This document shows, in pieces, positions 17,087 to 26,261 of a DNA stretch of 58,005 nt; the first letter of the stretch is position 1; each line of letters starts with the position of its first letter. Position numbers and translations under genes: made by a program. The DNA comes from Bacteroidales bacterium. Its GTDB lineage: Bacteria; Bacteroidota; Bacteroidia; Bacteroidales; UBA932. The DNA is taken from assembly GCA_017459075.1 (NCBI GenBank), contig JAFUDQ010000015.1, positions 1 through 58,005 of the forward strand, in the 5' to 3' direction. The notes under the pieces were generated by a model that was not told where the DNA came from, made no database searches, and saw only the letters and a list, made by a program, of their open reading frames with translations.

Positions 17087-18190
17087 ATGGAAGAGAATCT
17101 GAAAATTACCCCGCTCTACGACAGCCATGTTGAGCTTGGAGCAAAAATGAGCCCTTTCGCCGGCTACATGATGCCTATTCAGTACAGTGACATCACAACT
17201 GAGCATCTTGCAGTACGAGGTGCCGTTGGTATGTTCGACGTTTCCCACATGGGAGAGGTCTTCATCAGCGGCAGGGACGCCCAAAAATATGTTAACCACA
17301 TCTTTACCAATGACATCCGCCCTATGGCAGACGGTCAGGTGCTTTACGGAATGATGCTTTATCCTGATGGCGGCACCGTAGACGACCTTCTGGTTTATAA
17401 GGAGTTTGAGCCGGACAAATACCTCCTGGTTATTAATGCAGCCAACATTGACAAAGACTATGCTTGGATGCTGGAGCAGGCTGCCGGTTACGATGTTGTA
17501 GTTGACAACCAGTCTCCTCTTTGGGGCCAGATTGCTGTCCAGGGCCCTGATGCAGAGAAAACCATTATGGAAGTACTTGGTTTCAAGGAAGCCTCAGAGC
17601 TTGGTTTCTATACTTTCCGCAATTACGAGGTTGACGGAAAACGAGTTATCGTAAGCCGTACCGGTTATACCGGAGAGGATGGTTTTGAGGTTTATGCAAC
17701 TCCGGAGCAGACTGTCGCTTACTGGAAGCAGCTTCTTGCAGCAGGCGTAGTACCCTGCGGTCTTGGCTGCCGCGACACCCTTCGCTTCGAGGCCGGTCTT
17801 CCTCTTTATGGAGACGAGCTCAGCGCAGACATCAGCCCTGTAATGGCAGGTCTTGGAATGTTCTGCAAGATGGATAAAGAAGAGTTCATCGGCAAAGACG
17901 CCCTTGCTGCCCAGAAGGCAGGTGAAATCTCCAAGAAGCTTGTTGGTATAGAGATTGAGGACAAGGCTATTCCGCGTGCCGGATATCCCGTTGAGCTTGA
18001 GGATGGCACTGAGGTTGGCGTTGTTACCACGGGTTATCACTCAATTTCCCTTGATAAGAGCATTTGCTTCGCCCTTGTAGACAAGGCTTACGCTGCCCTT
18101 GATACTCCGCTTTGGATTCACATCCGCAAGCGTGTTTTCCCGGGCAAGGTTGTCAAGAAGCGTTTCTATCAAACAAGATATAAAAAATAA
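17087..18190 (+). CDS. gcvT: Glycine cleavage system T protein (aminomethyltransferase)
   Basis: This 367-residue protein begins MEENLKITPLYDSHVELGAKM and shows the GcvT features MFDVSHMGEV, IVSRTGYTGEDGFEVY and GLGCRDTLRFEAG. It moves the methylene group from the aminomethyl-lipoyl arm of GcvH to tetrahydrofolate, releasing ammonia. ATG 17087 is preferred because conserved sequence begins there and upstream codons overlap lplA. It is followed by an unusually long perfect hairpin and then gcvH. Confidence 0.95.
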   Translation: MEENLKITPLYDSHVELGAKMSPFAGYMMPIQYSDITTEHLAVRGAVGMFDVSHMGEVFISGRDAQKYVNHIFTNDIRPMADGQVLYGMMLYPDGGTVDDLLVYKEFEPDKYLLVINAANIDKDYAWMLEQAAGYDVVVDNQSPLWGQIAVQGPDAEKTIMEVLGFKEASELGFYTFRNYEVDGKRVIVSRTGYTGEDGFEVYATPEQTVAYWKQLLAAGVVPCGLGCRDTLRFEAGLPLYGDELSADISPVMAGLGMFCKMDKEEFIGKDALAAQKAGEISKKLVGIEIEDKAIPRAGYPVELEDGTEVGVVTTGYHSISLDKSICFALVDKAYAALDTPLWIHIRKRVFPGKVVKKRFYQTRYKK

Positions 18191-18251
18191 AACATATGGT
18201 CCAGAGGGCTAAAAATAAGGGTCCATGCCCTCTGGACCATATGTTTTATTT
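18185..18251. terminator. 25-bp perfect hairpin between gcvT and gcvH
   Basis: Arms 18185-18209 and 18227-18251 are exact reverse complements over 25 bases with a 17-base loop, A-rich on the left and T-rich on the right. It resembles a strong bidirectional terminator, but gcvH has no visible promoter after it, so partial termination or RNA processing is possible. Confidence 0.6.
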
Positions 18252-18294
18252 CAATAATAACTGATTAATTATAAACTAAATAACTATTAAAACT

Positions 18295-18672
18295 ATGTCA
18301 AAAGTACTTGAAGGACTCCTTTACAGCGAGTCACACGAATGGGTAAAAGTTGAAGGCGACATCGCCGTTGTAGGTGTTTCTGACTTCGCTCAGAAAGAAA
18401 TGGGTAACATCACTTATGTAGATATGCCCGATGTAGACGACGACGTAATCGCAGGTGAAGACTTCGGTGCACTTGAGAGCGTAAAAGCCGCCAGCGACCT
18501 TATCAGCCCTGTATCAGGAACCGTTGTAGAGGTAAACGAGGCACTTGAGGATGAGCCGGAGCTTATCAATGCCGATGCTTACGCAAACTGGATCATCAAG
18601 GTTAAAATGAGCGACGCTTCAGAGCTGGACAACCTCCTTGATGCAGCCGCATACGCAAAAATCACAGAGTAG
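18295..18672 (+). CDS. gcvH: Glycine cleavage system H protein
   Basis: This 125-residue lipoyl carrier has the standard length and the lipoylation motif GALESVKAASDL, where the lysine carries lipoate, plus the starting SESHEWVKVEG. It shuttles the aminomethyl group between P, T and L proteins. It lies three bases upstream of gcvPA. The 43 bases between the hairpin and the ATG hold no TAnnTTTG box, suggesting it depends on read-through from gcvT. Confidence 0.95.
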   Translation: MSKVLEGLLYSESHEWVKVEGDIAVVGVSDFAQKEMGNITYVDMPDVDDDVIAGEDFGALESVKAASDLISPVSGTVVEVNEALEDEPELINADAYANWIIKVKMSDASELDNLLDAAAYAKITE

Positions 18673-18675
18673 GCT

Positions 18676-20004
18676 ATGGCAGGCTTCGCATATTTTCCTC
18701 ACACAGAGGACGATATCCGTGCAATGCTGGACCGCATCGGCGTTGGGTCATTGGATGACCTCTACGCCGATGTTCCTAAGGACTTCGTCTACAAGGGTGA
18801 GTACAACCTGCCTGACGCAATGTCAGAGCAGCAGGTTCGCGACTTCTTCGCCGGCCTGGATGCCAAGGATACCAAGCTGAAGGTGTTCGTTGGCGCCGGT
18901 GCTTACGACCATTACACTCCCTCTGTGATTCCTTACCTCACCCAGAGGTCGGAATTCATTACCGCATACACCCCGTATCAGGCAGAAATCTCCCAGGGAA
19001 CGCTTCGCTATATATTTGAGTATCAGACTACTGTATGCGAGCTCACCAGCATGGACATCAGCAATGCATCCATGTACGACGGCCCTACCGCGGCAGCAGA
19101 GGCAGTTCGCATGGCCATCGCCTGCGCAAAGAAGAAACCCCGCGTTCTGCTTTCAAAGGGACTCCTTCCCAATGTGCTCAAGGTAGTGGAAACTTATTCC
19201 AAGTTCTATGGCAATCCTCTCGGATACATAGAGTTGGAGAACGGCCGCACCAGCATTGAGAGCCTCCGTAAGGAGCTCGCTACCGGCGACGTTGCCGGAA
19301 TCATCGTCCCTGCAATCAACAGATATGGTATCATAGAAGACTATGCCGGCTTTGCAGAGCTTGTGCATGAGAACAAGGCCATCGTTGTTGAATATTGCGA
19401 CCCTTCCGCCCTTGCAGTCATTAAGACTCCGGGTGAATGGGGCTTCGATGTTGCAGTTGGTGACGGACAGGCTCTTGGTATTCCGCTTTGCTATGGCGGC
19501 CCTTATGTTGGCTTCATGGCTTGCCGCAAGGATTATGTTCGCAAGATGCCCGGCCGTATCGTAGGCCAGACTGTTGATGCCGATGGTAAGCGTTGCTTCG
19601 TTCTTACCCTCCAGGCCCGCGAGCAGCATATCCGTCGTGAGAAGGCTACCAGTAACATCTGCTCAAATGAGAGCCTGATGGCCCTCTGGGTAACTGTTTA
19701 CGCTTCCCTGATGGGCCCCAAGGGGCTCAAGAAGGTTAACGGTCTTAGCTATGCCGGGGCGCATTACCTGCACGATGAGCTTCTTGCCACAGGTAAGTTC
19801 CAGGAAGTGTTCCCGGACGCTCCTTTCCTTAAGGAGTTCGTGCTTAAGCCGCTTGTTCCCGCAGAGAAACTACAGCAGAAGCTTCTTGACGGAGGTTTCT
19901 TCGCAGCTCTTCAGACAGAGGAAGGCTACGTTAGCTTCTGTGTAACTGAAAAACGCACAAAGGCAGAGATTGACGCCCTTGTTGCACTTGTAAAGGAGGT
20001 ATAG
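18676..20004 (+). CDS. gcvPA: Glycine dehydrogenase (decarboxylating) subunit 1
   Basis: This 442-residue protein is the N-terminal half of the split P protein, beginning FAYFPHTEDDIRAML and containing VFVGAGAYDHYTPSVIP and NASMYDGPTAAAEA. It pairs with gcvPB, which starts three bases after its stop, to form the PLP-dependent glycine decarboxylase. The split form is the common bacterial arrangement outside the single-chain type. Confidence 0.95.
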   Translation: MAGFAYFPHTEDDIRAMLDRIGVGSLDDLYADVPKDFVYKGEYNLPDAMSEQQVRDFFAGLDAKDTKLKVFVGAGAYDHYTPSVIPYLTQRSEFITAYTPYQAEISQGTLRYIFEYQTTVCELTSMDISNASMYDGPTAAAEAVRMAIACAKKKPRVLLSKGLLPNVLKVVETYSKFYGNPLGYIELENGRTSIESLRKELATGDVAGIIVPAINRYGIIEDYAGFAELVHENKAIVVEYCDPSALAVIKTPGEWGFDVAVGDGQALGIPLCYGGPYVGFMACRKDYVRKMPGRIVGQTVDADGKRCFVLTLQAREQHIRREKATSNICSNESLMALWVTVYASLMGPKGLKKVNGLSYAGAHYLHDELLATGKFQEVFPDAPFLKEFVLKPLVPAEKLQQKLLDGGFFAALQTEEGYVSFCVTEKRTKAEIDALVALVKEV

Positions 20005-20006
20005 CT

Positions 20007-21419
20007 ATGAAGTACTACGATAAACTTATATTCGAACTCTCCAAGGAAGGCCGTACCGGTTATTCCCTTCCGGAGAATGAGTTTGGCCGCTGCCTTTGCT
20101 GTGAGCTCCCTGCAAATCTTAAGCGTGCAGAGGCTCCCAAGCTCCCCCAGGTTAGCGAGATTGACGTTGTACGTCATTATACCAATCTTTCCCAGATGAA
20201 CTTTGGCGTAGATACAGGCTTCTATCCTCTTGGCAGCTGTACCATGAAGTACAATCCCAAGATTAATGAGGAAGTTGCCGCCATGCCCGGTTTTAACGGC
20301 CTGCATCCGCTTCAGCCGGCTTCTACCGTTAAAGGCGCCCTTGAGGTTTATGAGGGAATGGACAAGGCTCTTGCCGCTATTACCGGCATGGCTCACTTCA
20401 CCTTCCTGCCTTGCGCCGGTGCCCACGGAGAGCTTACCGGTCTTATGATTATGCGCCAGTACCACATGAGTCGTGGCGATGCTGCCCGTACAAAGGTTAT
20501 TGTCCCTGACAGCGCCCATGGTACAAACCCGGCAAGTGCTGCCGTCTGCGGTCTTGAGATTGTTGAGGTTAAGTCCAATGCCAACGGTCTTGTTGATGTA
20601 GAGGACCTTAAGCCGCTGCTTGGCCCTGACATTGCCGGTATCATGATGACTAACCCTAACACTCTTGGCCTCTTTGAGAAGGAAATCAAGGAGATTGCGG
20701 CCCTTGTTCATGAGTGCGGTGGCCTTCTTTATTACGATGGCGCCAATATGAACCCTCTTCTTGGTGTTGTCCGCCCCGGAGACATGGGCTTTGATATCAT
20801 GCATCTTAACCTTCACAAGACCTTCAGTACTCCTCACGGTGGCGGTGGCCCCGGAAGCGGCCCTGTAGGTGTTGCAGAGCATCTTGCAAAGTTCCTCCCG
20901 GATACCCGCGTTTCTGGCTTCAACGGTAACTTTGGTGTTATCCTGCGTGCTTATGCATATATTCTTATGCTTGGCAAGCAGAATATCAAGTTTGCCGGCA
21001 AGTTTGCTACCATGAGTGCCAACTATATCAAGGAGAGCCTTAAGGATAAGTACAAACTGCCTATCCCGTCCATCTGCAAGCATGAATTTGTTTACGATGG
21101 CCTTATTGACGATGGTGCTGCCAAGGCAGAAGACGGCCATGGTGCAACTACCCTTGATGTTGCCAAGAGGCTTCTTGACTTCGGGTTCCATGCTCCTACA
21201 ATCTACTTCCCGCTTCTGTTCCACCAGGCCCTTATGATTGAGCCTACGGAGACTGAGAGCAAGGAGACGATTGATGAGTTTATTGAGGTGATGAGGCGTA
21301 TTGCCGACGAGGCTGCGGAGGATCCTATGATTCTGCGCGGAGCCCCGCACAATACTCCTATCCTCCGCCCGGACGAGACTACGGCTGCCCGCCAGCCCAT
21401 CCTTAAATTCGGTGACTAA
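20007..21419 (+). CDS. gcvPB: Glycine dehydrogenase (decarboxylating) subunit 2
   Basis: This 470-residue PLP subunit has the cofactor lysine in HLNLHKTFSTPHGGGG, as well as FYPLGSCTMKYNP and AHGTNPASA. With GcvPA it decarboxylates glycine onto the GcvH lipoyl arm. It closes the contiguous lplA-gcvT-gcvH-gcvPA-gcvPB run; the L protein (lpdA) follows 3.3 kb further on after a TonB receptor pair. Confidence 0.95.
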   Translation: MKYYDKLIFELSKEGRTGYSLPENEFGRCLCCELPANLKRAEAPKLPQVSEIDVVRHYTNLSQMNFGVDTGFYPLGSCTMKYNPKINEEVAAMPGFNGLHPLQPASTVKGALEVYEGMDKALAAITGMAHFTFLPCAGAHGELTGLMIMRQYHMSRGDAARTKVIVPDSAHGTNPASAAVCGLEIVEVKSNANGLVDVEDLKPLLGPDIAGIMMTNPNTLGLFEKEIKEIAALVHECGGLLYYDGANMNPLLGVVRPGDMGFDIMHLNLHKTFSTPHGGGGPGSGPVGVAEHLAKFLPDTRVSGFNGNFGVILRAYAYILMLGKQNIKFAGKFATMSANYIKESLKDKYKLPIPSICKHEFVYDGLIDDGAAKAEDGHGATTLDVAKRLLDFGFHAPTIYFPLLFHQALMIEPTETESKETIDEFIEVMRRIADEAAEDPMILRGAPHNTPILRPDETTAARQPILKFGD

Positions 21420-21424
21420 TTCCA

Positions 21425-21550
21425 ATATAGGGAGTGTTGTCTTTCAGGACTCTACTGTTTGTGCGTGAGCAACCGGGGCCCCTAAAAATTTCTATTTTTT
21501 GGGGTTTTCTACGGGGGTGGCACGACCTTGAAAGACAACACTCCCTATAT
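21425..21550. repeat. 22-bp perfect inverted repeat, 82-base spacer
   Basis: Bases 21425-21446 and 21529-21550 are exact reverse complements. The element starts six bases after the gcvPB stop. The spacer holds a GGGGCCCC palindrome and a T run followed by GGGG but no gene. It may be a terminator-like RNA structure, a small non-autonomous element or a short invertible segment. The rest of the 312-base gap to 21732 holds only this element, a dispersed repeat and no recognisable gene. Confidence 0.75.
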
Positions 21551-21640
21551 AGTTTATCCGCACGAGGTCGTATGGCCATGGGTGGCCACGGGTTTCAGAT
21601 AGTATCCTTTGGCTCAATATATCGTAGACCGAAGTTACAT

Positions 21641-21720
21641 TTATGTCATTTCGACCGAAGACCGAAGGATTCTTTTTGTCATTTCGACCGAAGACCGAAG
21701 GTCGTAGCGGAGAAATCTAA
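21641..21720. repeat. Dispersed TGTCATTTCG repeat, intergenic copy
   Basis: Two units of TGTCATTTCGACCGAAGACC are followed by GTAGCGGAGAAATCT, the same family as the repeats at 15285, 29683 and 55036. It ends about 12 bases before the DUF4249 start. Confidence 0.8.
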
Positions 21721-21731
21721 ACAATTGCACA

Positions 21732-22637
21732 ATGTTTAAAAAATACATTTTACCAATTCTTGTAGCCTTAATGACTTACTCATGCGTGGATGATGTCGAT
21801 TTTTCTGAAGCGTTTGAGAAAGAGATTGTTGTAATGTGTACACTGAACAATGTGGATGATGTTCAACATTTGTACATGCATTACAACAAGTCTGTTGAGG
21901 CTGACGTTTACGAACCTTTGAAGGGAGAGGTAAAGGCTGTTGTGTATTTGGACAATGACAGAAGCAATGAGGTGATATTTGAACGTATCTCCGATTTAGA
22001 ATGGACCGCGAATTATCATATAGCTCCGGAAATCGAAGATGAAACATGGGAGTTCCCTTTTCTGTTCGGTACAAAAACTATAACTTTTAGACATATAAAT
22101 ATTCAAAAAAAGGATCTTTATTTAGAAATCTCCATTGATGGAAAAAAAGTAGCTCATTCACATACTACAATTGCTCCTACATTATTTAATTCTTCCGTAG
22201 AATATGGTTTTAATCAGGTACATTCGTCTGAGAATTATGTTTTCTGGTTTGTTAATTATGATGCAGGAGTCTTTTCCGAAAAAGTTACATTGACTGATAC
22301 ATTTCCGGAACCTATTGAGCCAGCAAAACAGGTCAGAAATGATGGCATTCAGAACCTTGATGGCTTTAGTTTGATTGGAACAAATGAGTATTATTTTGGC
22401 GCACGATTCGAAGGGAATGCAGGCGGCAGCGTACCTGAGAATCAGTTATTTATACCATCGACTGAGTATGACGAATACTTGAAATCTCTCATATACCGGG
22501 CAATACATATAGATCCTGATGATCCGGCAAAACAGATGAATGACTATAAAGTCAAATCAAACATCACCGGTGGTACAGGCGTGTTCGGTGTTTATTATTT
22601 GATATCGTCCCCTCCACCTAATCCATATGATGTATAG
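21732..22637 (+). CDS. DUF4249 lipoprotein
   Basis: This 301-residue protein begins MFKKYILPILVALMTYSC, a lipoprotein signal with the Cys at 18, and matches the DUF4249 layout: an early EIVVMCTLNN strand, central beta-rich region and a DDPAKQMNDYKVKSNITGGTGVFG segment split between residues about 265 and 290. DUF4249 proteins are paired with TonB-dependent receptors in Bacteroidota and are presumed surface partners for uptake. Its stop overlaps the receptor's first possible start codons. Base composition is visibly more AT-rich than the gcv genes upstream, hinting at a separate origin. Confidence 0.8.
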   Translation: MFKKYILPILVALMTYSCVDDVDFSEAFEKEIVVMCTLNNVDDVQHLYMHYNKSVEADVYEPLKGEVKAVVYLDNDRSNEVIFERISDLEWTANYHIAPEIEDETWEFPFLFGTKTITFRHINIQKKDLYLEISIDGKKVAHSHTTIAPTLFNSSVEYGFNQVHSSENYVFWFVNYDAGVFSEKVTLTDTFPEPIEPAKQVRNDGIQNLDGFSLIGTNEYYFGARFEGNAGGSVPENQLFIPSTEYDEYLKSLIYRAIHIDPDDPAKQMNDYKVKSNITGGTGVFGVYYLISSPPPNPYDV

Positions 22638-22641
22638 TGAT

Positions 22642-24708
22642 ATGCGAAAATATTGTATCTCAATTATATTGGTTTTTTCTGTAATATCGGCTTTTGGACA
22701 GGGAGGAAATAATGGTGATTGGACAGAGAAACTTGATAGTTCTGTAGTTAACGCAAACAGGGTGCGTACACTTGGCAGTCATTACCATGCCACTCCTGGA
22801 ATAACGGCAAGAGTACTCTCTGTCACCGGGGAAAACGATATTCTTAAAATTGCATCTGGTAAGGCAGGTGTATTGCAGGCAGTAGGTGGAACAAACGGCT
22901 ATTTTGTAAGGGGTGCCGGGAACGGTAACAATCATATCGAACTGGCCGGAATCCCGGTTTACCGCAATAATCACCTGATGGGACTTGTATCTATCTTCCC
23001 TTCTCAAATGATTGAAGAAATGTCTTTTGCGAAAGGCGGTTTTTCCGGGGCGGCGGGTAATTATACATCTTCAATTACTTCTATTTCTTTGAAATCGTCA
23101 CAGGCGGAAAGAATCAAAGGGAGTGTATCTGCTTCTCCTTACATGGAGGGTGCCTATTTGGAGGTCCCAATCTTTAAAAGCCTGACTTTAAGGGCTTCGG
23201 CCAGGGGTTCTGCTACGCCATCTGTCCTGGGTGCCCTAAACAGTTATTCAAATATTGCTGTAGGTTTTGACTTGGAAGATGTGAGCGGATATGCATACGA
23301 TTTAATGAGTACACTGTCATGGAATCCGTCTGACGTTTTTTCTGCAAACATGTTTTTTTTGAAGGCTGGCGATAAGTTTTTCTACGATTTTTCAGATAAG
23401 GGACATCAATACAGGTCCTGGGAAAGTTTGTTCGGAATAAACATGAAATTGCAGACCGGAATCGGCGTCTTTGATTTCAACGGCTTTTCTACTATTGATT
23501 TTGCATCATCGGCCGAAAGTAATAAGTTTTATCTCATTAATTCTTCCCGGTATGTCAATTATCTGGGGATGGAAAGTCGTAATACAGAAAAGGGCGTTCG
23601 ACTGAAGTTTGACAGTCGCTCCTATGGTATTTTCTCTTATGGTTTGGGCTTAGAGCATAATACCAGAAAAATGGATTACATTTCAGGTATCAGGGCCGGA
23701 ATCTCGGACAATAAATTATCTTCATTCTTTGGCAGTGTTTCTTTCACAGAGCCAAATTTGTATGATATCAAAGCCAGCATACGGCATAACAATTATAAGA
23801 ATAAAGATTATAGCAACAGCTACGATGACATTCATTTGAAGGCCGATGTGTTTGCATATAAGCAGTTTGGCTTTGAATTAACTTACGACAGGAATTCGCA
23901 GTTTTTTCATGTTTTGGAAGGAGTTCCAACCGGATGGAATCAAGATTTGATGTATGCGGCCGATGAAACTTTTCCATTGGAGACTTCAAAGCAGGGTTAT
24001 GTAGGATTATTTGGAGAGTTAACAGTAAACAAAAATTTGTTCCTGGAATTCTCCGGAGGTTTTTACACAAAACAAATGGATGGCCTGGTGTCTTTTGTTA
24101 AGGCTTCCCATGTATTTGGGGTGGTAGACGTGAAGGATGAGCAGGAACTGGATGTGGGCAAGGGCAAATCAAAGGGTTTTGAACTCTCTGTATCGGCCCG
24201 CACAGGAAGATTTAGTTTAGAGACAGCATATACTTATTCAAGAACGCATCGGCAGTATCCGGCAATAAATGAAGGGCGTGAATTCTTTTTCCGCTTCGAC
24301 CGGCCGCATGTTCTTAATGCAAATGCCTCTTACGTGACGCATAAAGCCAAAACATCAAGGTTTAATCACTCCCAGAGAGCCAGCCTGGCCTTGTCTTACG
24401 AGGCAGGAACGCTGATGACATACCCTATAGGACAGTATGTCGCTTTATTGCCGAATATCCAGGGTAAGCTTCAGGTAATTGATGTTTATGGTGATGTGAA
24501 TAATTTCCGGCTCCCGTACTGCTTCAGAATTGATGCCGGCTATACTTTTTCATGGGAAAAGGATGGTAAAGGGTATGATTTGACATTCTCCGTCTTCAAT
24601 CTGACTAACCGTCATAACCCATATCAGTATTTTATTCATGATGGCCGATGGAAGCAATTGTCAATCATGGGTATAATGCCGTCATTAAATTTTATTGCAA
24701 GATTTTGA
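22642..24708 (+). CDS. TonB-dependent receptor
   Basis: This protein of 688 residues has a signal peptide (MRKYCISIILVFSVISAFGQ), a plug domain with VNANRVRTLGSHYHATPG and GNGNNHIELAGIPVYRNNHLMG kept in two parts, and a beta-barrel ending in LNFIARF with the terminal Phe needed for BAM insertion. No carboxypeptidase-like N-terminal extension is present. Starts at 22627 or 22630 are possible but overlap the DUF4249 stop; 22642 gives the cleanest signal peptide. Substrate is unknown. lpdA follows 19 bases later. Confidence 0.85.
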   Translation: MRKYCISIILVFSVISAFGQGGNNGDWTEKLDSSVVNANRVRTLGSHYHATPGITARVLSVTGENDILKIASGKAGVLQAVGGTNGYFVRGAGNGNNHIELAGIPVYRNNHLMGLVSIFPSQMIEEMSFAKGGFSGAAGNYTSSITSISLKSSQAERIKGSVSASPYMEGAYLEVPIFKSLTLRASARGSATPSVLGALNSYSNIAVGFDLEDVSGYAYDLMSTLSWNPSDVFSANMFFLKAGDKFFYDFSDKGHQYRSWESLFGINMKLQTGIGVFDFNGFSTIDFASSAESNKFYLINSSRYVNYLGMESRNTEKGVRLKFDSRSYGIFSYGLGLEHNTRKMDYISGIRAGISDNKLSSFFGSVSFTEPNLYDIKASIRHNNYKNKDYSNSYDDIHLKADVFAYKQFGFELTYDRNSQFFHVLEGVPTGWNQDLMYAADETFPLETSKQGYVGLFGELTVNKNLFLEFSGGFYTKQMDGLVSFVKASHVFGVVDVKDEQELDVGKGKSKGFELSVSARTGRFSLETAYTYSRTHRQYPAINEGREFFFRFDRPHVLNANASYVTHKAKTSRFNHSQRASLALSYEAGTLMTYPIGQYVALLPNIQGKLQVIDVYGDVNNFRLPYCFRIDAGYTFSWEKDGKGYDLTFSVFNLTNRHNPYQYFIHDGRWKQLSIMGIMPSLNFIARF

Positions 24709-24727
24709 TTTATAATATAATAATACC

Positions 24728-26110
24728 ATGAAACTGATAATTATAGGAGCGGGGCCGGGCGGTTATGAGACCGCAGTGGCTGCTGCAAAAAAGGGAATTG
24801 AGGTTGTTATTATTTCTGAGGGGCCTGTTGGGGGAACCTGCCTTAACGAGGGCTGTATTCCAACCAAGAGCTTCTGCCGGAATGCAGAGGTCCTGGAGGA
24901 CCTTGCCGCTGGCGAAACCTTTGGTATCCAGAACCTTAACTATGGCTTTGACTTTGGAAAGGTGGTCTCCCGCAAGAATGAAGTCGTTGGCCAGCTGAGG
25001 CAGGGCGTAGAGTTCCTGCTGGGTGGCAAGGGCATTACTCTTCTGCGCGGAAAGGCTTCTTTCAAGGATGCAAAGACTGTAGTTGTTTCTTCTGAAGACC
25101 CTGCGGTTGACGGTACGGAGGTTACGGGTGACAATATCATCATTGCAACTGGTTCCTATTCTGCCAGCCTGCCAATCCCCGGCGCAGACCTTGAGGGGGT
25201 TATTACCTCCAAGGAAATACTTGACCTTGAGGCGTTTCCGGGCAGGCTTTGCGTCATTGGTGCAGGCGTCATCGGCCTTGAATTCGCATCCATATTCAAA
25301 AGCTTTGGTTCCGAAGTCAAGGTGGTTGAGTTCTGCAAGGAGATTCTTCCCCGTTTTGATACCGACCTTGCAAAGCGCCTGAAGCAGGCTCTTGGTAAGA
25401 GGGGCATTGAAATTGAAACGTCGGCAGGTGTGCAGAAGATTGAGCAAACGCCTGAGGGACTGAAGGTTACATATGTCAAGAAGGAGCATACGTATGAGAT
25501 TCTGGCAGACAAGGTGCTGATGGCCGTTGGCCGCCGGCCTTCCGTAGGAGCCGTCAATCTTGCCGACGCTGGCGTGGAGTTCACTCCTAAGGGCATCGTC
25601 GTAGACAAGGATATGCGTACCAATGTGCCTGGCGTTTATGCGATTGGCGATGTTACCGGAGGTTATATGCTGGCTCACGTTGCAACTTTCCAGGGTCTTC
25701 GCGCCCTGGCTGCAATGACAGGGGAGTCTTGCGATATTGACCTTGGTATTGTTCCGGCTGCTGTATTTACAAACCCTGAAGCCGCTACTGTAGGCAAGAC
25801 TGAGGATGAGCTCAAGGCCGCCGGTGTTCCGGTGAAATGCCTGAAGTCTTTCTTCCGTGCCAACGGCAAGGCTCTTTCCATGAATGAGCCGGAGGGTTTT
25901 GTGAAGCTGATTGTAGCAGGGGAGGGGGCCGATGGTTACGCTCCAGGCCAAATTCTGGGCTGCCACCTCTTTGGTGCCCACAGCGCGGATATCGTGCAGG
26001 AAATAGCCGCCCTTATGAACCGCAAGGCCACTTTGGCCCAGTTCCAGGCAATAATCCACGCACATCCCACCCTTGGCGAGGTCCTTCAATCTGCCGCCCA
26101 TAGCGCGTAG
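24728..26110 (+). CDS. lpdA: Dihydrolipoyl dehydrogenase (L protein)
   Basis: This 460-residue flavoprotein has the FAD motif GAGPGG (7-12), the redox disulfide C38-LNEG-C43, an NAD motif GAGVIGLEFAS and the C-terminal active-site pair HAHPTLGE. It reoxidises the lipoyl arm of GcvH using NAD+. No promoter was recognised in the 19 bases before it, so it may be transcribed with the TonB receptor or from within that gene. Other lipoyl complexes could also use it. Confidence 0.95.
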   Translation: MKLIIIGAGPGGYETAVAAAKKGIEVVIISEGPVGGTCLNEGCIPTKSFCRNAEVLEDLAAGETFGIQNLNYGFDFGKVVSRKNEVVGQLRQGVEFLLGGKGITLLRGKASFKDAKTVVVSSEDPAVDGTEVTGDNIIIATGSYSASLPIPGADLEGVITSKEILDLEAFPGRLCVIGAGVIGLEFASIFKSFGSEVKVVEFCKEILPRFDTDLAKRLKQALGKRGIEIETSAGVQKIEQTPEGLKVTYVKKEHTYEILADKVLMAVGRRPSVGAVNLADAGVEFTPKGIVVDKDMRTNVPGVYAIGDVTGGYMLAHVATFQGLRALAAMTGESCDIDLGIVPAAVFTNPEAATVGKTEDELKAAGVPVKCLKSFFRANGKALSMNEPEGFVKLIVAGEGADGYAPGQILGCHLFGAHSADIVQEIAALMNRKATLAQFQAIIHAHPTLGEVLQSAAHSA

Positions 26111-26155
26111 GTATGTCTTGCAGGAACCCACATTGAGTATCAGCTACTTACGCAT

Positions 26156-26184
26156 TTTAACTCTGAAAAAATGACGGAGTTAAA
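26156..26184. terminator. Hairpin between lpdA and the HAD gene
   Basis: TTTAACTC (26156-26163) pairs with GAGTTAAA (26177-26184) around a 13-base A-rich loop. It lies between convergent genes. No T tract follows, so terminator function is tentative. The rest of 26111-26261 shows no gene. Confidence 0.4.
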
Positions 26185-26261
26185 TCACGTAACTAATTGA
26201 TAATCAATAGTAGTGTGCGCGCCGAGGTTTTGCGAATGACTACGGAGTGTAGCCGGGAAGG

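Noticed and set aside
19926-21425. Open frame of 499 codons antisense to gcvPB
   Set aside because: It mirrors the strongly conserved gcvPB frame, has no start context or family resemblance, and arises from codon bias in a GC-rich gene. The 473-codon frame antisense to lpdA (24710-26131) is the same.
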